A stretch of DNA of 64,000 bases from Limosilactobacillus coleohominis 101-4-CHN (GCF_000161935.1 NZ_GG698802.1:444594-508593); one strand, 5' to 3'; shown: positions 1 through 9,718, counted from the first letter of the stretch. Notes: generated from the letters alone by a model not told the origin. Numbers and translations: made by a program.

Positions 1-72
1 ATGAAAGACTCGCACACGATCTTGATTCTGTGAGCGCTGTTTTCCAATGTCAGTTTGATAAGCAGTTTTCAT
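1..72 (-). CDS. stp: PP2C-type Ser/Thr protein phosphatase (N-terminal fragment)
   Basis: Partial: only the first 24 codons lie in the window, starting with ATG at 72. The N-terminus contains TDIGKQRSQNQDRV, the typical opening of PrpC/Stp phosphatases, where the early Asp binds the metal pair. The gene directly follows rsmB by 18 nt, as in the conserved rsmB-prpC-prkC order. The family reverses phosphorylation by the PASTA kinase PrkC in the cytoplasm. The call rests on the short N-terminus plus position. Confidence 0.75.
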   Translation of the reverse strand, partial: MKTAYQTDIGKQRSQNQDRVRVFH

Positions 73-90
73 AATCTAAATAATATTCCT

Positions 91-1434
91 TTATTTAATC
101 CGTTGAAGGGTCCCGATAAAGAAACCATCGGAACCATAATCACTCGGTAAAATCGTGAGTGTCTTCTGCTGACGGTTAGCCTTAATTGCACGTGCCGTTT
201 GCGTTTTTAACAACTGAAAATTTGGATGGTGTGCCAAAAACGTTTGAATCGTGTTTTCATTCTCTTCTTGAAGAATTGTACACGTGCTGTAAACAATTAT
301 ACCGCCTTTTTTAACTTTCGGGGCAACCGCATTTAAAATTGTCCCTTGAATTTCATGAAGCCGACTGCTAGTGGAACTAGTTTTATCATAACGAATTTCC
401 GGTTTACGTCGGATTAATCCGATCCCCGAACATGGGGCATCAACCAAGATTTTATCAAAAGACTCATCTGTAAAGTAATCATCTACCTGACGGGCATCTA
501 ATTGCCGTGCCACGACTCGGTTAGCAACCCCTAGCCGCTCCATGTTCTTACGAATTAGTCGAACCTTATGCTGATGAATATCCAAAGCATCAACTTGACC
601 CATTGCCGGATCCAAAGCAGCAGCAATTTGTCCAGTCTTGCCTCCTGGTGCAGCACACGCGTCCAGCACACGTTCATCGCCCCGAAGTTGGAGCGCTTCC
701 ACTGCTAACATGGCACTTTCATCCTGAATAGTAACCATCCCGTTAGCAAACGCTGCACTAGTAAGTACATTGCCACTTTGAACTACCAGGCCGTCCTGCG
801 CAACCTTACTCTGTTGAACATCAATCTGCTCATTAGCTAAGGTTTGAATTGCTTCTTGAACAGTTGTCCGCGCAGTATTCACTCGTAAACTGACACGGGA
901 AGGTTCATTAATCTGGCGAACTAATTTTTCAACCTGCTCTTGACCATACTGATGAAGCAGACAACGTACCAACCATTCAGGAATACTACCAATAATCGAT
1001 AACCGTTTAATGGAATCAGCAATCTCTAACGGGTCAGCAGGTCCCTGACGAAGAAAAGAGTGCAAAACGCCCGTTACAAACTTTCGAATTCCCGGATTTC
1101 CCCGCCATTTAGCAATCTTAATAGCTTCATCTGTCGCAGCCCATTCTGGAATCCGATCCATAAATTGATACTGATAAAAAGACAACATCAATAACGTTTT
1201 AACCCAACTATCGGGATCACGCTTCACCAGTGGCGTTAACCAGTATTCTAGGGTTAGTTTGTGTTGTAATACACCATAAACTAATGTGGTCACTAGTCGT
1301 TTATCAACTTCTTTTAATTGATGGCGCTTTAGTGTTTCATTTAATTGTAAATTAGAATAAGACCCCCGTTGAAAGACCTTATCGAGCGTTTCTAAAGCCA
1401 AATTACGGGGGCTATTTTGAATTGAATTATTCAT
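91..1434 (-). CDS. rsmB: 16S rRNA (cytosine-967-C5)-methyltransferase RsmB
   Basis: 447 aa, the usual RsmB length. Residues about 1-140 form a NusB-like RNA-binding domain and the remainder a Rossmann methyltransferase. The SAM motif LDACAAPGGKTGQI, the DAPCSGIGL motif (about residue 333) and the nucleophile-bearing YSTC motif (about 383) are all present. It methylates C967 of 16S rRNA. I place the start at the ATG overlapping the fmt stop by 8 nt; an upstream in-frame ATG would lie deeper inside fmt. Translational coupling to fmt is likely. Confidence 0.95.
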   Translation of the reverse strand: MNNSIQNSPRNLALETLDKVFQRGSYSNLQLNETLKRHQLKEVDKRLVTTLVYGVLQHKLTLEYWLTPLVKRDPDSWVKTLLMLSFYQYQFMDRIPEWAATDEAIKIAKWRGNPGIRKFVTGVLHSFLRQGPADPLEIADSIKRLSIIGSIPEWLVRCLLHQYGQEQVEKLVRQINEPSRVSLRVNTARTTVQEAIQTLANEQIDVQQSKVAQDGLVVQSGNVLTSAAFANGMVTIQDESAMLAVEALQLRGDERVLDACAAPGGKTGQIAAALDPAMGQVDALDIHQHKVRLIRKNMERLGVANRVVARQLDARQVDDYFTDESFDKILVDAPCSGIGLIRRKPEIRYDKTSSTSSRLHEIQGTILNAVAPKVKKGGIIVYSTCTILQEENENTIQTFLAHHPNFQLLKTQTARAIKANRQQKTLTILPSDYGSDGFFIGTLQRIK

Positions 1435-2377
1435 TAGTAATTGCTTGTACTCCTGGTTGTAAATCTTGGTTACCATTTAGGTATGCGGTAATATCCATCA
1501 AGCCTTTGCCAGCCGGTTTTAACCGATTAATTTGATAGGTTGTACCATCACCACCAGCGATTACCAGCGCATGTTTTGCTATCCGCACGACCTTACCAGG
1601 TTCCAATGACGTTGATTCCGGTAATGGAGTAACGTCAATGATTTTAGTCCGTACCCCATCAATAATCATATTTCCCAATGGTTGAGGGCGAAGGCCACGT
1701 ACTAAGTCATCAATCCGATTAGCTGGCAGAGTGTAGTCAATTCGCTCCTGAGCAGACGAAATGTTTGGTGAAAAGACGACTTTAGTTTCATCCTGTGGGA
1801 TTGAAGGTGCAGTCCCCTCGATTAATGCTGGCAGGGTCTCCATTAACAAATCTCGTCCTAAAAGACTTAGTTTTTCAAACATCGTACCAGTGTCATCTTG
1901 CTTAGTAATTGGAATGGATCGCTGGGCAATAATATCCCCTGCATCCATCTTTTTCACCATGTACATAATCGTCACACCCGTTTCGGTATCACCATTCATT
2001 ACAGCATACTGAATTGGGGCCCCACCCCGGTACTTCGGTAATAGTGAACCATGTACATTAATCGCTGCGATATTAGCCGCTTGCAACATTTTAGTTGGCA
2101 AAAACTGTCCATATGCGGCCGTGATCATTAAGTCCGGATGGAGATCAATTACCCGTTCCATTTCCGGACTACCGCTTAACTTAGCCGGCTGCAAAACCTC
2201 AATTCCGTTTTTGACTGCTAATTCCTTTACCGGTGAAGCCGTCATCACATGTTTACGGCCCCGCGGCCGGTCAGGTTGTGTTAAAACTGCCTGAACATCA
2301 TAATCTGGACTTGTGATTAGTGCCTGTAAAATGGGCACAGCAAACTGGGGAGTCCCCATAAAAACTACTGATGTCAT
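1427..2377 (-). CDS. fmt: Methionyl-tRNA formyltransferase
   Basis: 316 aa. It transfers a formyl group from 10-formyl-THF to Met-tRNAfMet for translation initiation. The formyltransferase core shows FMGTPQFAVP at the N-terminus and the NVHGSLLPKYRGGAP active-site loop with the catalytic Asn and His, followed by the catalytic Asp in MDAGDII. The C-terminal OB-type domain binds tRNA. The start is the ATG before TSVVFMG, preceded by AAGAAGGG; a longer frame upstream runs into priA and is unlikely to be used. It sits between priA and rsmB, as in many Bacillota. Confidence 0.96.
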   Translation of the reverse strand: MTSVVFMGTPQFAVPILQALITSPDYDVQAVLTQPDRPRGRKHVMTASPVKELAVKNGIEVLQPAKLSGSPEMERVIDLHPDLMITAAYGQFLPTKMLQAANIAAINVHGSLLPKYRGGAPIQYAVMNGDTETGVTIMYMVKKMDAGDIIAQRSIPITKQDDTGTMFEKLSLLGRDLLMETLPALIEGTAPSIPQDETKVVFSPNISSAQERIDYTLPANRIDDLVRGLRPQPLGNMIIDGVRTKIIDVTPLPESTSLEPGKVVRIAKHALVIAGGDGTTYQINRLKPAGKGLMDITAYLNGNQDLQPGVQAITNE

Positions 2378-2390
2378 ATTAATCCCTTCT

Positions 2391-4811
2391 TTATAGGAAG
2401 TACTGCGGATCCGGATCAATTGCCAATTCCGCACCACGTTGATATTTATTTTGTGCTTCTTGCATAATTTTAGTTAATAATGAATGAAGTTGAGGATCCT
2501 GACGGTATTTAATTACAATTTGATAATAATACCGTTTTTTCAAACGAGCAATTGCGCGCGGGGTGGGCCCCAAAATCATTGTATCACTCGCAAGCTGTTT
2601 CCCTAATTCCTGTCTAATATCATACATCATTTTGGCAGCCACTTGTTCATCTTCATGACTCCCCATCAGACGAATCGTGTAGTAATAAGGTGGATAGCTC
2701 GCTAATTGTCGTATCTGCATCTCAGTGTTAAAAAATTTACGATAGTCATGTGCTTGAACTAAGCGAATTACGTAATTATCTGGATTAAAAGTTTGGACAA
2801 TTACCTGACCCTTTTTGTCAGCCCGGCCCGCACGACCACTGACTTGTGATAACAAATCAAAACTGCGTTCACTCGCCCGAAAATCAGGCAAATCAAGTCC
2901 CGTATCGGCATTTAACACCCCAACTAAGGTAACGTTAGGAAAATCTAGTCCTTTGGCAATCATTTGTGTCCCCAGTAGGATATCTGCTTGACCGCTGCCA
3001 AACTTTTGCAACAGCTTTTCATGCATTCCCTTACGACGGGTGGTATCAACATCCATCCGCAGAATTCGGGCCGTGGGTAATAAGGCCTGTAGTTCCTTAG
3101 TTGCCTTTTCAGTACCAGTTCCATAATAACGAATATGACGACCATGACACTGTGGGCAGCGTTGCGGAATGGGTTCTTCATGACCACAATAGTGGCACCG
3201 CATCGTATGGGTATCTAAATGCATTGTTAATGAAATATCGCAATTAGGACATTTCAACACAAATCCACAATCACGACACATGATAAAAGAGGAAAATCCG
3301 CGACGGTTCAGCATTAAAATGCTCTGTTCATGTTTGGTAAGCCGTTCCTGCAAAGCGGTTAAAAGTGCCGTTGAAAAGTTAGATTCCCCTCGTCGCTGAA
3401 CCTCTGGACGCATATCCACAATTTTAATTGGTGGTAATGGACGTTTGTTGACCCGGTGTGGTAATTGTAATAGTTGATAATTACCTGCCAGTGCCCGTGA
3501 ATAACTTTCCAAACTCGGTGTTGCTGAACCTAATAATAAAGGCGCATGATGATATTTTGCCCGCCACTTAGCAACTTCGCGAGAATGGTAGCGGGGCGCA
3601 TCGTCTTGCTTATAGCTGGTCTCATGCTCTTCGTCCATAATAATAATTCCAATATTTTTCAATGGTGCAAAGACCGCCGACCGTGCGCCCACAACTACTT
3701 GGGCTTCACCACGTTCAATTCTCCGCCACTCATCATAACGTTCCCCAGCCGATAATCCGGAATGAAGAACCGCAACTTGGGAGCTAAAACGAGCCCGAAC
3801 TCGTTCTGCAATTTGCGGCGTTAACGAAATTTCTGGAACCATCAATAACGCGGTTTTTCCTTGTTGGAGAGCATGAGCCATTGCCTGTAAATAAACTTCG
3901 GTTTTACCGCTCCCGGTAACTCCTTGTAACAAGAAGACCGTGGACTGGCGATTGTCAATTGATTGTTTAACTGATGCTAATGCTCGTTGCTGATCTAGGT
4001 TTAAGTAAAGGGGGTCCTTAGCAGCAGGATCTGTCAACTCCGCACCGAATGGTTGGCGATATTGTTCAATTTGTTGCATAGAAATCCAGCCCTTATCTTC
4101 CGCCTGCCTAAAGTTAGCCGAAGACAGGTGTGTGGTCTTTTGGGCTTGGCTAATTAAAACTTGCTGGCCAACAATTGATTGTAAATAGTCCAGCATTTTT
4201 CGTTGAGCGGTAGCGTTGGCACGGGTTTTCGAACGGAGTTGCTTGTATTCATCAACCGTCAATACTGGTTGAATCTGAGCCACAGTTTTTACCCGGGCAC
4301 GGTCTTGAACCTGATATTCAAATTGAACCTTACCAGCGCGCTTGAGCGTTAGTAGTCGACTAACAATTGAAGCTTGATTTTGAACCAATGAGTAATCAAG
4401 TACGTTTTGTTGACCAAAAATCGCTTGATCCTCAGGGGCTAATGGCTGAACCAGCTTAACAATGCGCTTGGATTTAGCCTTGAGCATGTTTGGAAGCATC
4501 GTATATAAACACGAAATCCAAAACGAGTAGGTTTTGTCTGCCAGCCAGTGGCTTAATTGCATCATTTCCGAATTTACCACCGGAACTAAATCCATTAAGG
4601 CCGTAATTTGCTTGAGGGTTCCTTGAAAATCAGCCGGTTGATCAAGTCCCACTACGAATCCTTGAACAGACCGCTTTCCCTTGCCAAAGGGCACAATCAC
4701 CCGCATGCCGACTTGAATTTGATGTTCTAGTTTTGGCGGCACTTGATAAGTATATGGCCGATTGGTTTGCAACGTCGGTACATCCACAATGACTTGCGCT
4801 AATTCAGCCAC
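2391..4811 (-). CDS. priA: Primosomal protein N' (replication restart helicase PriA)
   Basis: About 806 aa. PriA recognises stalled forks and D-loops and loads the replisome. Visible are the N-terminal DNA-binding domain, Walker A GVTGSGKTEVYL, the DEEH helicase motif II, the RRGFSS region and the zinc-binding cysteines (CRDCG, CPNCD, CHYCG, CPQCHG). An apparent GGAGG lies 8 nt before the second GTG (4811), which I prefer over the GTG two codons upstream. The gene is upstream of fmt in the same direction with a short gap. Confidence 0.95.
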   Translation of the reverse strand: MAELAQVIVDVPTLQTNRPYTYQVPPKLEHQIQVGMRVIVPFGKGKRSVQGFVVGLDQPADFQGTLKQITALMDLVPVVNSEMMQLSHWLADKTYSFWISCLYTMLPNMLKAKSKRIVKLVQPLAPEDQAIFGQQNVLDYSLVQNQASIVSRLLTLKRAGKVQFEYQVQDRARVKTVAQIQPVLTVDEYKQLRSKTRANATAQRKMLDYLQSIVGQQVLISQAQKTTHLSSANFRQAEDKGWISMQQIEQYRQPFGAELTDPAAKDPLYLNLDQQRALASVKQSIDNRQSTVFLLQGVTGSGKTEVYLQAMAHALQQGKTALLMVPEISLTPQIAERVRARFSSQVAVLHSGLSAGERYDEWRRIERGEAQVVVGARSAVFAPLKNIGIIIMDEEHETSYKQDDAPRYHSREVAKWRAKYHHAPLLLGSATPSLESYSRALAGNYQLLQLPHRVNKRPLPPIKIVDMRPEVQRRGESNFSTALLTALQERLTKHEQSILMLNRRGFSSFIMCRDCGFVLKCPNCDISLTMHLDTHTMRCHYCGHEEPIPQRCPQCHGRHIRYYGTGTEKATKELQALLPTARILRMDVDTTRRKGMHEKLLQKFGSGQADILLGTQMIAKGLDFPNVTLVGVLNADTGLDLPDFRASERSFDLLSQVSGRAGRADKKGQVIVQTFNPDNYVIRLVQAHDYRKFFNTEMQIRQLASYPPYYYTIRLMGSHEDEQVAAKMMYDIRQELGKQLASDTMILGPTPRAIARLKKRYYYQIVIKYRQDPQLHSLLTKIMQEAQNKYQRGAELAIDPDPQYFL

Positions 4812-4828
4812 TGCCACCCCCTCCTTTT

Positions 4829-6025
4829 TTAAGATAATTGCTCAGCAATCAACTTCATTAAGCGTTGACCAATTTCGTGTTTAGTTGCGGTTGGCCAGGC
4901 AAGCGGTTTTTGTTGGGGACGTAAAATCGTCACTTTGTTGTTATCAGCATTAAAGCCCGTTGTAGTTTGACTAACATCATTTGCTACAATCATATCGGCC
5001 CCCTTGTTAACTAACTTTTGCTGTGCATTTGCAAGGACGTCTTGAGTTTCTGCAGCAAACCCAACTACTAACTGATGATTTTTGCGATGCCCCATCTTTT
5101 TTAAGATATCCACTGTTGGTGTTAGTTGTAAGTTTAAAACCGTTTGGTGAGGATCCTTTTTAATTTTCTGTTGAACAACGTTGGCTGGTTTAAAATCTGC
5201 CACTGCCGCTGCCATAATCAAAACATCACATTGACCAAAGTGCTTTTCAATCTGTTCATACATTTCCTGCGTGGTCCGAACCCGCTGAATCATTAACCGC
5301 TTTTGCGCTTCAAGATGAATATCAGTGCGACCAGCAATGACCGTCACTTCGGCTCCCATTGTTAAAGCAGCCTGTGCAATTGACCAGCCCATTTTCCCAG
5401 AAGACCAATTTCCTATATAGCGGACCGGATCAATCGGTGCGACAGTACCGCCAAGCGCAATTAACACATGTTTTCCTTTTAAAATTTCTTGAGAGGACAT
5501 AACCTGATCCATAAAGTGGACAATTACCTTTGGTTCGGGCATCCGCCCATCACCTGCGTAGCCTTCAGCTAGCTGTCCATGAACTGGTGAAAGAATTAAT
5601 CGCCCATCACGGCGTAATTGATCCAGGTTCCGTTGTGTTGATGGCTGATTCCACATGTGAGTATTCATCGCTGGCACAATCATAACTGGCGTCGGCGTTG
5701 CCAAAACCGTTGTGGTAACAGCATCATCCGCAATCCCATTGGCAATTTTTGCAATCACATCTGCACTCGCTGGAACTACAATTGAATAGTCCGCCCAGTC
5801 AGCCAACTCAATATGAGGAATGTCGCCATTCAACGTTGGTTCCCATAAATCCACTAACACGGGATAGTGGGTTAACGCTGTAAAAGTCGCTGGGCCCACC
5901 AATTTAGTGGCGGATTTAGTCATTACGACCCGCACTTCATGATGAGCGCGTTGTAACATTCTTACTACCGTAACAGCTTTAAAGGCAGCGATACTACCAC
6001 TCACATGTACCAAAATTTTTGCCAT
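4829..6025 (-). CDS. coaBC: Bifunctional phosphopantothenoylcysteine decarboxylase / phosphopantothenate-cysteine ligase
   Basis: 398 aa, with CoaC then CoaB domains as in Dfp; it makes 4'-phosphopantetheine for coenzyme A. CoaC shows the flavin-binding VSGSIAAFKA and the PAMNTHMW motif. CoaB shows GGTVAPIDPVRYIGNWSSGKMG, AAAVADFKP and the KIKKDP loop. At the substrate-recognition clamp the sequence is LAEGYAGDGRMPEP, so the position where E. coli-type CoaC carries a catalytic Cys appears to hold Glu. The start is uncertain: MMAKI or MAKI, both close together. Confidence 0.94.
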   Translation of the reverse strand: MAKILVHVSGSIAAFKAVTVVRMLQRAHHEVRVVMTKSATKLVGPATFTALTHYPVLVDLWEPTLNGDIPHIELADWADYSIVVPASADVIAKIANGIADDAVTTTVLATPTPVMIVPAMNTHMWNQPSTQRNLDQLRRDGRLILSPVHGQLAEGYAGDGRMPEPKVIVHFMDQVMSSQEILKGKHVLIALGGTVAPIDPVRYIGNWSSGKMGWSIAQAALTMGAEVTVIAGRTDIHLEAQKRLMIQRVRTTQEMYEQIEKHFGQCDVLIMAAAVADFKPANVVQQKIKKDPHQTVLNLQLTPTVDILKKMGHRKNHQLVVGFAAETQDVLANAQQKLVNKGADMIVANDVSQTTTGFNADNNKVTILRPQQKPLAWPTATKHEIGQRLMKLIAEQLS

Positions 6026-6105
6026 CATTTTCACCAAATTTCCCCAAGAATAATTAATGGGTTAGAAAATAACCATTGTTATCCCCCAACCCATCAAAAG
6101 GTACG

Positions 6106-6381
6106 TTAGTCTTGTTTGTCTTCAGTATGGTATGGATCAATCGTGACCTTACCTGCTTCAATTTCTTCTAAGGCCTTACCAACTGATTTTGCTGATTGGT
6201 AGTGGTCCAATAACAATGGCTTGTCGCCTTCCATGCTAACTGGCTTGTCACCGTGATCAGCCCGCCATTGATCCGCTTCATATTTATCAATTTCATGGGC
6301 ACGCTTGCTGGCCAACATGATTAATGAGTATCGAGAATCAACCCGCTTTAATAATTCATCAACTGATGGGTATAAAATCAT
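6106..6381 (-). CDS. rpoZ: DNA-directed RNA polymerase omega subunit
   Basis: 91 aa. The N-terminus, [20 protein letters not shown] followed by ASKRAHEI, matches the omega fold that chaperones beta-prime. It overlaps gmk by 4 nt (ATGA), the standard gmk-rpoZ pairing. An acidic tail follows the conserved core. The 68 nt before coaBC contain a 7-bp inverted repeat (ATGGGTT/AACCCAT, 6057-6094), possibly a weak terminator. Confidence 0.93.
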   Translation of the reverse strand: MILYPSVDELLKRVDSRYSLIMLASKRAHEIDKYEADQWRADHGDKPVSMEGDKPLLLDHYQSAKSVGKALEEIEAGKVTIDPYHTEDKQD

Positions 6382-6998
6382 TTTTCTGAATCTCCTAACA
6401 TTTCAAGATAATCCGGCATTACTCGTGGAACCCGTAATCGCTCAGTGCGAATGATTCCCTTAATTTTTTCAACAGCATTATCCACCTTGTCGTTCACCAC
6501 GGCGTAGTCATAATTCTGCATCATTTCGATTTCACCAAATGCTTTATGGATCCGTTTATTAATCACGTCCATGCTATCAGTCCCACGGTGAATTAATCGG
6601 TGCTTTAATTCCATTAAATCGGGTGGCGTCAAAAAAATAAAAACGCCGTCCGGACGTTTTGAACGGACCTGCATCGCACCATTAACTTCGATTTCAAGGA
6701 AAACATCTTTTCCAAAGTCTAATGTATCATCAATATATTTTAATGGTGTTCCATAATAGTTGTCAACATACTTTGCGTATTCTAACATTTGTCCAGTTTG
6801 AATATTGTGCTCAAACTCTTCTTTAGAAACAAAGAAATAATCGACACCATTCTTTTCACCAGGGCGCGGCTTACGGGTGGTCATCGAAATTGAATACTGA
6901 AAGTCGTTTCCTGGTTGATCAAATAATGCTTTACGCACTGTTCCTTTGCCAACGCCAGAAGGACCAGAAAGTACAATCAACATTCCACGTTTTGTCAT
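6378..6998 (-). CDS. gmk: Guanylate kinase
   Basis: 206 aa. It phosphorylates GMP to GDP. The P-loop [12 protein letters not shown], the GMP-binding [13 protein letters not shown] segment and the GVDYFF motif are all present, and the length is normal. It is the first gene of the gmk-rpoZ pair. The divergent 7170 gene lies on the other side of a 171-bp promoter region. The start is preceded by GAGGGG. Confidence 0.96.
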   Translation of the reverse strand: MTKRGMLIVLSGPSGVGKGTVRKALFDQPGNDFQYSISMTTRKPRPGEKNGVDYFFVSKEEFEHNIQTGQMLEYAKYVDNYYGTPLKYIDDTLDFGKDVFLEIEVNGAMQVRSKRPDGVFIFLTPPDLMELKHRLIHRGTDSMDVINKRIHKAFGEIEMMQNYDYAVVNDKVDNAVEKIKGIIRTERLRVPRVMPDYLEMLGDSEK

Positions 6999-7108
6999 GA
7001 TTAGTTAACCCCTCATAATTGATTCAAAGTAATTAGTAAACATTATTAAATAAAATCACCCGTAATTCAACAGTTGCTAGCAATCAAAATAAAAAAATTG
7101 AATTTCTC

Positions 7109-7137
7109 TTGCAATTTTGAACGTTTGTTCGTATAAT
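7109..7137 (+). promoter_or_regulatory. Promoter with embedded LexA/SOS box
   Basis: A -35 TTGCAA (7109-7114), a 17-bp spacer and a -10 TATAAT (7132-7137) precede the plus-strand gene at 7170. The spacer holds TGAACGTTTGTTCG (7118-7131), which fits the Gram-positive LexA consensus CGAACNNNNGTTCG with one mismatch at the first base. A repressor bound here would cover the promoter core. Confidence 0.75.
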
Positions 7138-7169
7138 GATTTTACAAACAAGCGTTCGGAGATGATCAA

Positions 7170-7505
7170 ATGAAAAATCCAAGTACCAAGTTCATCAATC
7201 GTGGGTCTGTAGCTCTCAACAGATATTTCCACCACCTTTTTGATGATGAGATCACTTCAAACAACGGTCAGCCGGTACCTCAGATACTACCAGTCCAACC
7301 CGTTGCTCAGCGAAAACTGTTTACTAAGCTTGCAGTAGAAGATCATCGATCTATTTTTATCCAATTAAATCCACTAACCCCGGAAGGGCAGATTACCAAT
7401 TGTCGTGGACAACTTTATCCGCTTCCAAACAAACGTTTTCTTCTGCGCAATCAAAATGTCTCTTACATTTTCACCTTAAAACAGGTTCGCTACATTGCTG
7501 GTTAA
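7170..7505 (+). CDS. Uncharacterised protein, likely SOS-inducible
   Basis: 111 aa; I do not recognise the family. It is basic and hydrophilic with no clear membrane segment or signal peptide. The middle is Pro/Gln-rich (QPVPQILPVQPVAQ) and the C-terminus has alternating hydrophobics (YIFTLKQVRYIAG). GGAG lies about 8 nt before the ATG. It is the only plus-strand gene in this host block, between gmk and recN, and its promoter carries a LexA-type box, so a role in the DNA-damage response is inferred. It ends at a strong bidirectional terminator shared with recN. Confidence 0.75.
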   Translation: MKNPSTKFINRGSVALNRYFHHLFDDEITSNNGQPVPQILPVQPVAQRKLFTKLAVEDHRSIFIQLNPLTPEGQITNCRGQLYPLPNKRFLLRNQNVSYIFTLKQVRYIAG

Positions 7506-7510
7506 CTAAA

Positions 7511-7560
7511 AAGGAATCGTCGATAAACATAGTGAATGTTTACGACGATTCCTTTTTTAT
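7511..7560. terminator. Bidirectional intrinsic terminator between the 7170 gene and recN
   Basis: Long hairpin: AAGGAATCGTCG pairs with CGACGATTCCTT and the inner part ATAAACAT/ATGTTTA extends the stem. T-runs follow on the plus strand and A-runs precede it. It separates two convergent genes. Confidence 0.85.
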
Positions 7561-9239
7561 TCGTGAGCCATTTTTAAAAGTTCATTAGCATGTTCACGCG
7601 TTAATTTAGTAATTTTTTCTCCTGCCAGCATCCGTGATAATTCATCCACCCGTTCTTGATGGTTTAATTTAGTTACGGTCGTAGTGGTTCGTTGATCGTG
7701 GACTTGTTTTTGAATTAAAAACTGGTGTTGAGCAACTGCGGCCACTTGTGGAAGGTGCGTAATGCACAGAACCTGCGAATGATCAGCAATGACTTTAATT
7801 TTATCGGCAATTGCTTGTGCAACACGACCACTAACTCCAGTATCAACTTCATCAAAAATAATACTAGTTACATCCGCTTGCTCCGTAAAAATCGTCTTCA
7901 AAGCTAACATTACCCGGGAAAGCTCCCCACCGGAAGCAATCTTTGCTAACGGCCCCATCCGTTCACCAGGATTAGTTTGAATATAAAATTCAACATCATC
8001 AATCCCAGTTGGGGTGAAACTATGAACCGGAACCTTAGCAAAATGAACCTTAAAAACTGCCTTTTCCATGTATAAAGCACTTAATTCATGATGAACCCGT
8101 TTTTCTAGATCCTTAGCCACCTTTTTTCGTTGCTCGCTTAATTGATTTCCTAATTCTTCTAGTTGTTTCACAACTGTGGCTAATTGTTCCTCTAACTCAT
8201 CATTCGAATCCACTGTCCCTTCCATGTCAGCTAATTCGTGGTGAATCTTATTGTAATAAGCAAGGATGTCCGGCACAGTATCTCCATACTTTCTTTCCAG
8301 ATCATTTATCAAATCCAAGCGAGTATTAATTTCATTAAGGCGTTCTTCATCAAATTCTAAGCCATCCAGTTCATGACTTGATTGGTTAGCCACGTCCTGC
8401 AATGAATAGTATGAATCTTCCAATGCTTTGCCAATGTCAGCATAGTTATCATCAAATTGCGTAATTTCATTGACTGCATCCATGGCCGTTGCCAACTGAT
8501 CCAGTACCGGTGCATTTTCACCACCATTCAAAATCGCGACTAGTTGTTGTAATGTATTTTGAATCTGCTGGAAATGATCTAAGCGATCACGTTCACTAAT
8601 TAAAGTATCTTCTTCATCAGCCTTTAGGTCAGCAGACTGAATTTCTTGAACCTGATAGCGGAGCATATCTAACCGTTGTGCCCATTGTTGTTCATTGGCT
8701 TGCTTGGTGGCCAAGGTTTTTTTTAACTTTCGATACTGACGATAATGTTCTTGATATTGTTGAAGTAATTTTTGAACTTCCGCACCAGCAAAATGATCCA
8801 ACATTGGTAGATGCTGATCAGGCTGTAATAAACGCTGATTATCATTTTGACCTTGAATATCGACCAGTGGTGCACCAATTTTCCGCAAAATAGTGGTATT
8901 AATTAATGTTCCATTTGCTCGAATTGTATTTCTCCCGTTCCGATGAATTTCTCGCGAAATAATAACGGTGCGGTCCTCATGATCAATCCCCAACTGATCA
9001 AGTAATTCACTATATTGGGGATCGTCCGGAATCAGAAATTGGCCCTGAACCTCAAGTTTATCGGTTCCTTGGCGAATTAGTTCCTGCGATCCGCGAGCAC
9101 CAGCCAGTAATCCGACCGCATCAATGATGATTGACTTACCCGCACCAGTTTCCCCCGTCAGGACGGTCATATTCTGACCGAAGGCCAATGTTAAATGATT
9201 AATAATGGCGAGATTATCAATAGTAATTTCTTGTAACAC
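7557..9239 (-). CDS. recN: DNA repair protein RecN
   Basis: 560 aa, normal length. An SMC-like ATPase that acts at double-strand breaks. It has Walker A TGETGAGKSIIID near residue 30, central coiled coils (about 150-370, Gln/Glu/Lys-rich), the ABC signature ASGGELSRVMLALK and Walker B SIIFDEVDTGVSG. It lies just downstream of argR with a 14-nt gap, the conserved tlyA-argR-recN order. Confidence 0.96.
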   Translation of the reverse strand: MLQEITIDNLAIINHLTLAFGQNMTVLTGETGAGKSIIIDAVGLLAGARGSQELIRQGTDKLEVQGQFLIPDDPQYSELLDQLGIDHEDRTVIISREIHRNGRNTIRANGTLINTTILRKIGAPLVDIQGQNDNQRLLQPDQHLPMLDHFAGAEVQKLLQQYQEHYRQYRKLKKTLATKQANEQQWAQRLDMLRYQVQEIQSADLKADEEDTLISERDRLDHFQQIQNTLQQLVAILNGGENAPVLDQLATAMDAVNEITQFDDNYADIGKALEDSYYSLQDVANQSSHELDGLEFDEERLNEINTRLDLINDLERKYGDTVPDILAYYNKIHHELADMEGTVDSNDELEEQLATVVKQLEELGNQLSEQRKKVAKDLEKRVHHELSALYMEKAVFKVHFAKVPVHSFTPTGIDDVEFYIQTNPGERMGPLAKIASGGELSRVMLALKTIFTEQADVTSIIFDEVDTGVSGRVAQAIADKIKVIADHSQVLCITHLPQVAAVAQHQFLIQKQVHDQRTTTTVTKLNHQERVDELSRMLAGEKITKLTREHANELLKMAHE

Positions 9240-9253
9240 GACTCGCCCTCCCT

Positions 9254-9703
9254 TTAATTCAGGCTAGTAATGATTTGCTCAAATTTAACTGCATCTTCTG
9301 CTGATTGGCAGACCACCAAAACACTTGTGTCATCACCAATTGCTGTAAAAACTTCTGGAAAATTAAGTCGCTTGATCAGCACCGCCGCCATTGGTGCATG
9401 GCCTGGCCGCATCGTTAAGGATAAAAAACGGTCAGAACGCTTTAACGACTGCAAATCATTAGTCACCGCATCCGCCAACTGTTGTTCCTTATTATCCTGC
9501 CGATGAGTTGGCATGTTATATCGATAACCACCTGCTGCACTGGGAACCTTCACCAACTGCATCTCTTTAATATCTCGCGAAATGGTCGCTTGTGTAACAT
9601 GAATTCCTGAAGACAAAAGAAGCCGTACGAGGTCCTCTTGACGTTCAACATCATGATTTTCAATCATTTCACGGATTTTATCCTGTCGCTCCGATTTTTT
9701 CAT
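9254..9703 (-). CDS. argR: Arginine repressor ArgR
   Basis: 149 aa. N-terminal winged helix (about 1-70) with the SSGIHVTQATISRDIKEMQL recognition segment, and a C-terminal arginine-binding oligomerisation domain ending in IGDDTSVLVVC. It controls arginine metabolism genes as a hexamer. In this conserved position it sits between tlyA and recN. Confidence 0.94.
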   Translation of the reverse strand: MKKSERQDKIREMIENHDVERQEDLVRLLLSSGIHVTQATISRDIKEMQLVKVPSAAGGYRYNMPTHRQDNKEQQLADAVTNDLQSLKRSDRFLSLTMRPGHAPMAAVLIKRLNFPEVFTAIGDDTSVLVVCQSAEDAVKFEQIITSLN

Positions 9704-9718
9704 TCCACATGCTCCTTT

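Noticed and set aside
6057-6094. 7-bp inverted repeat between rpoZ and coaBC as a true terminator
   Set aside because: The loop is long (24 nt) and no clear T-run follows; mentioned only as weak possibility.
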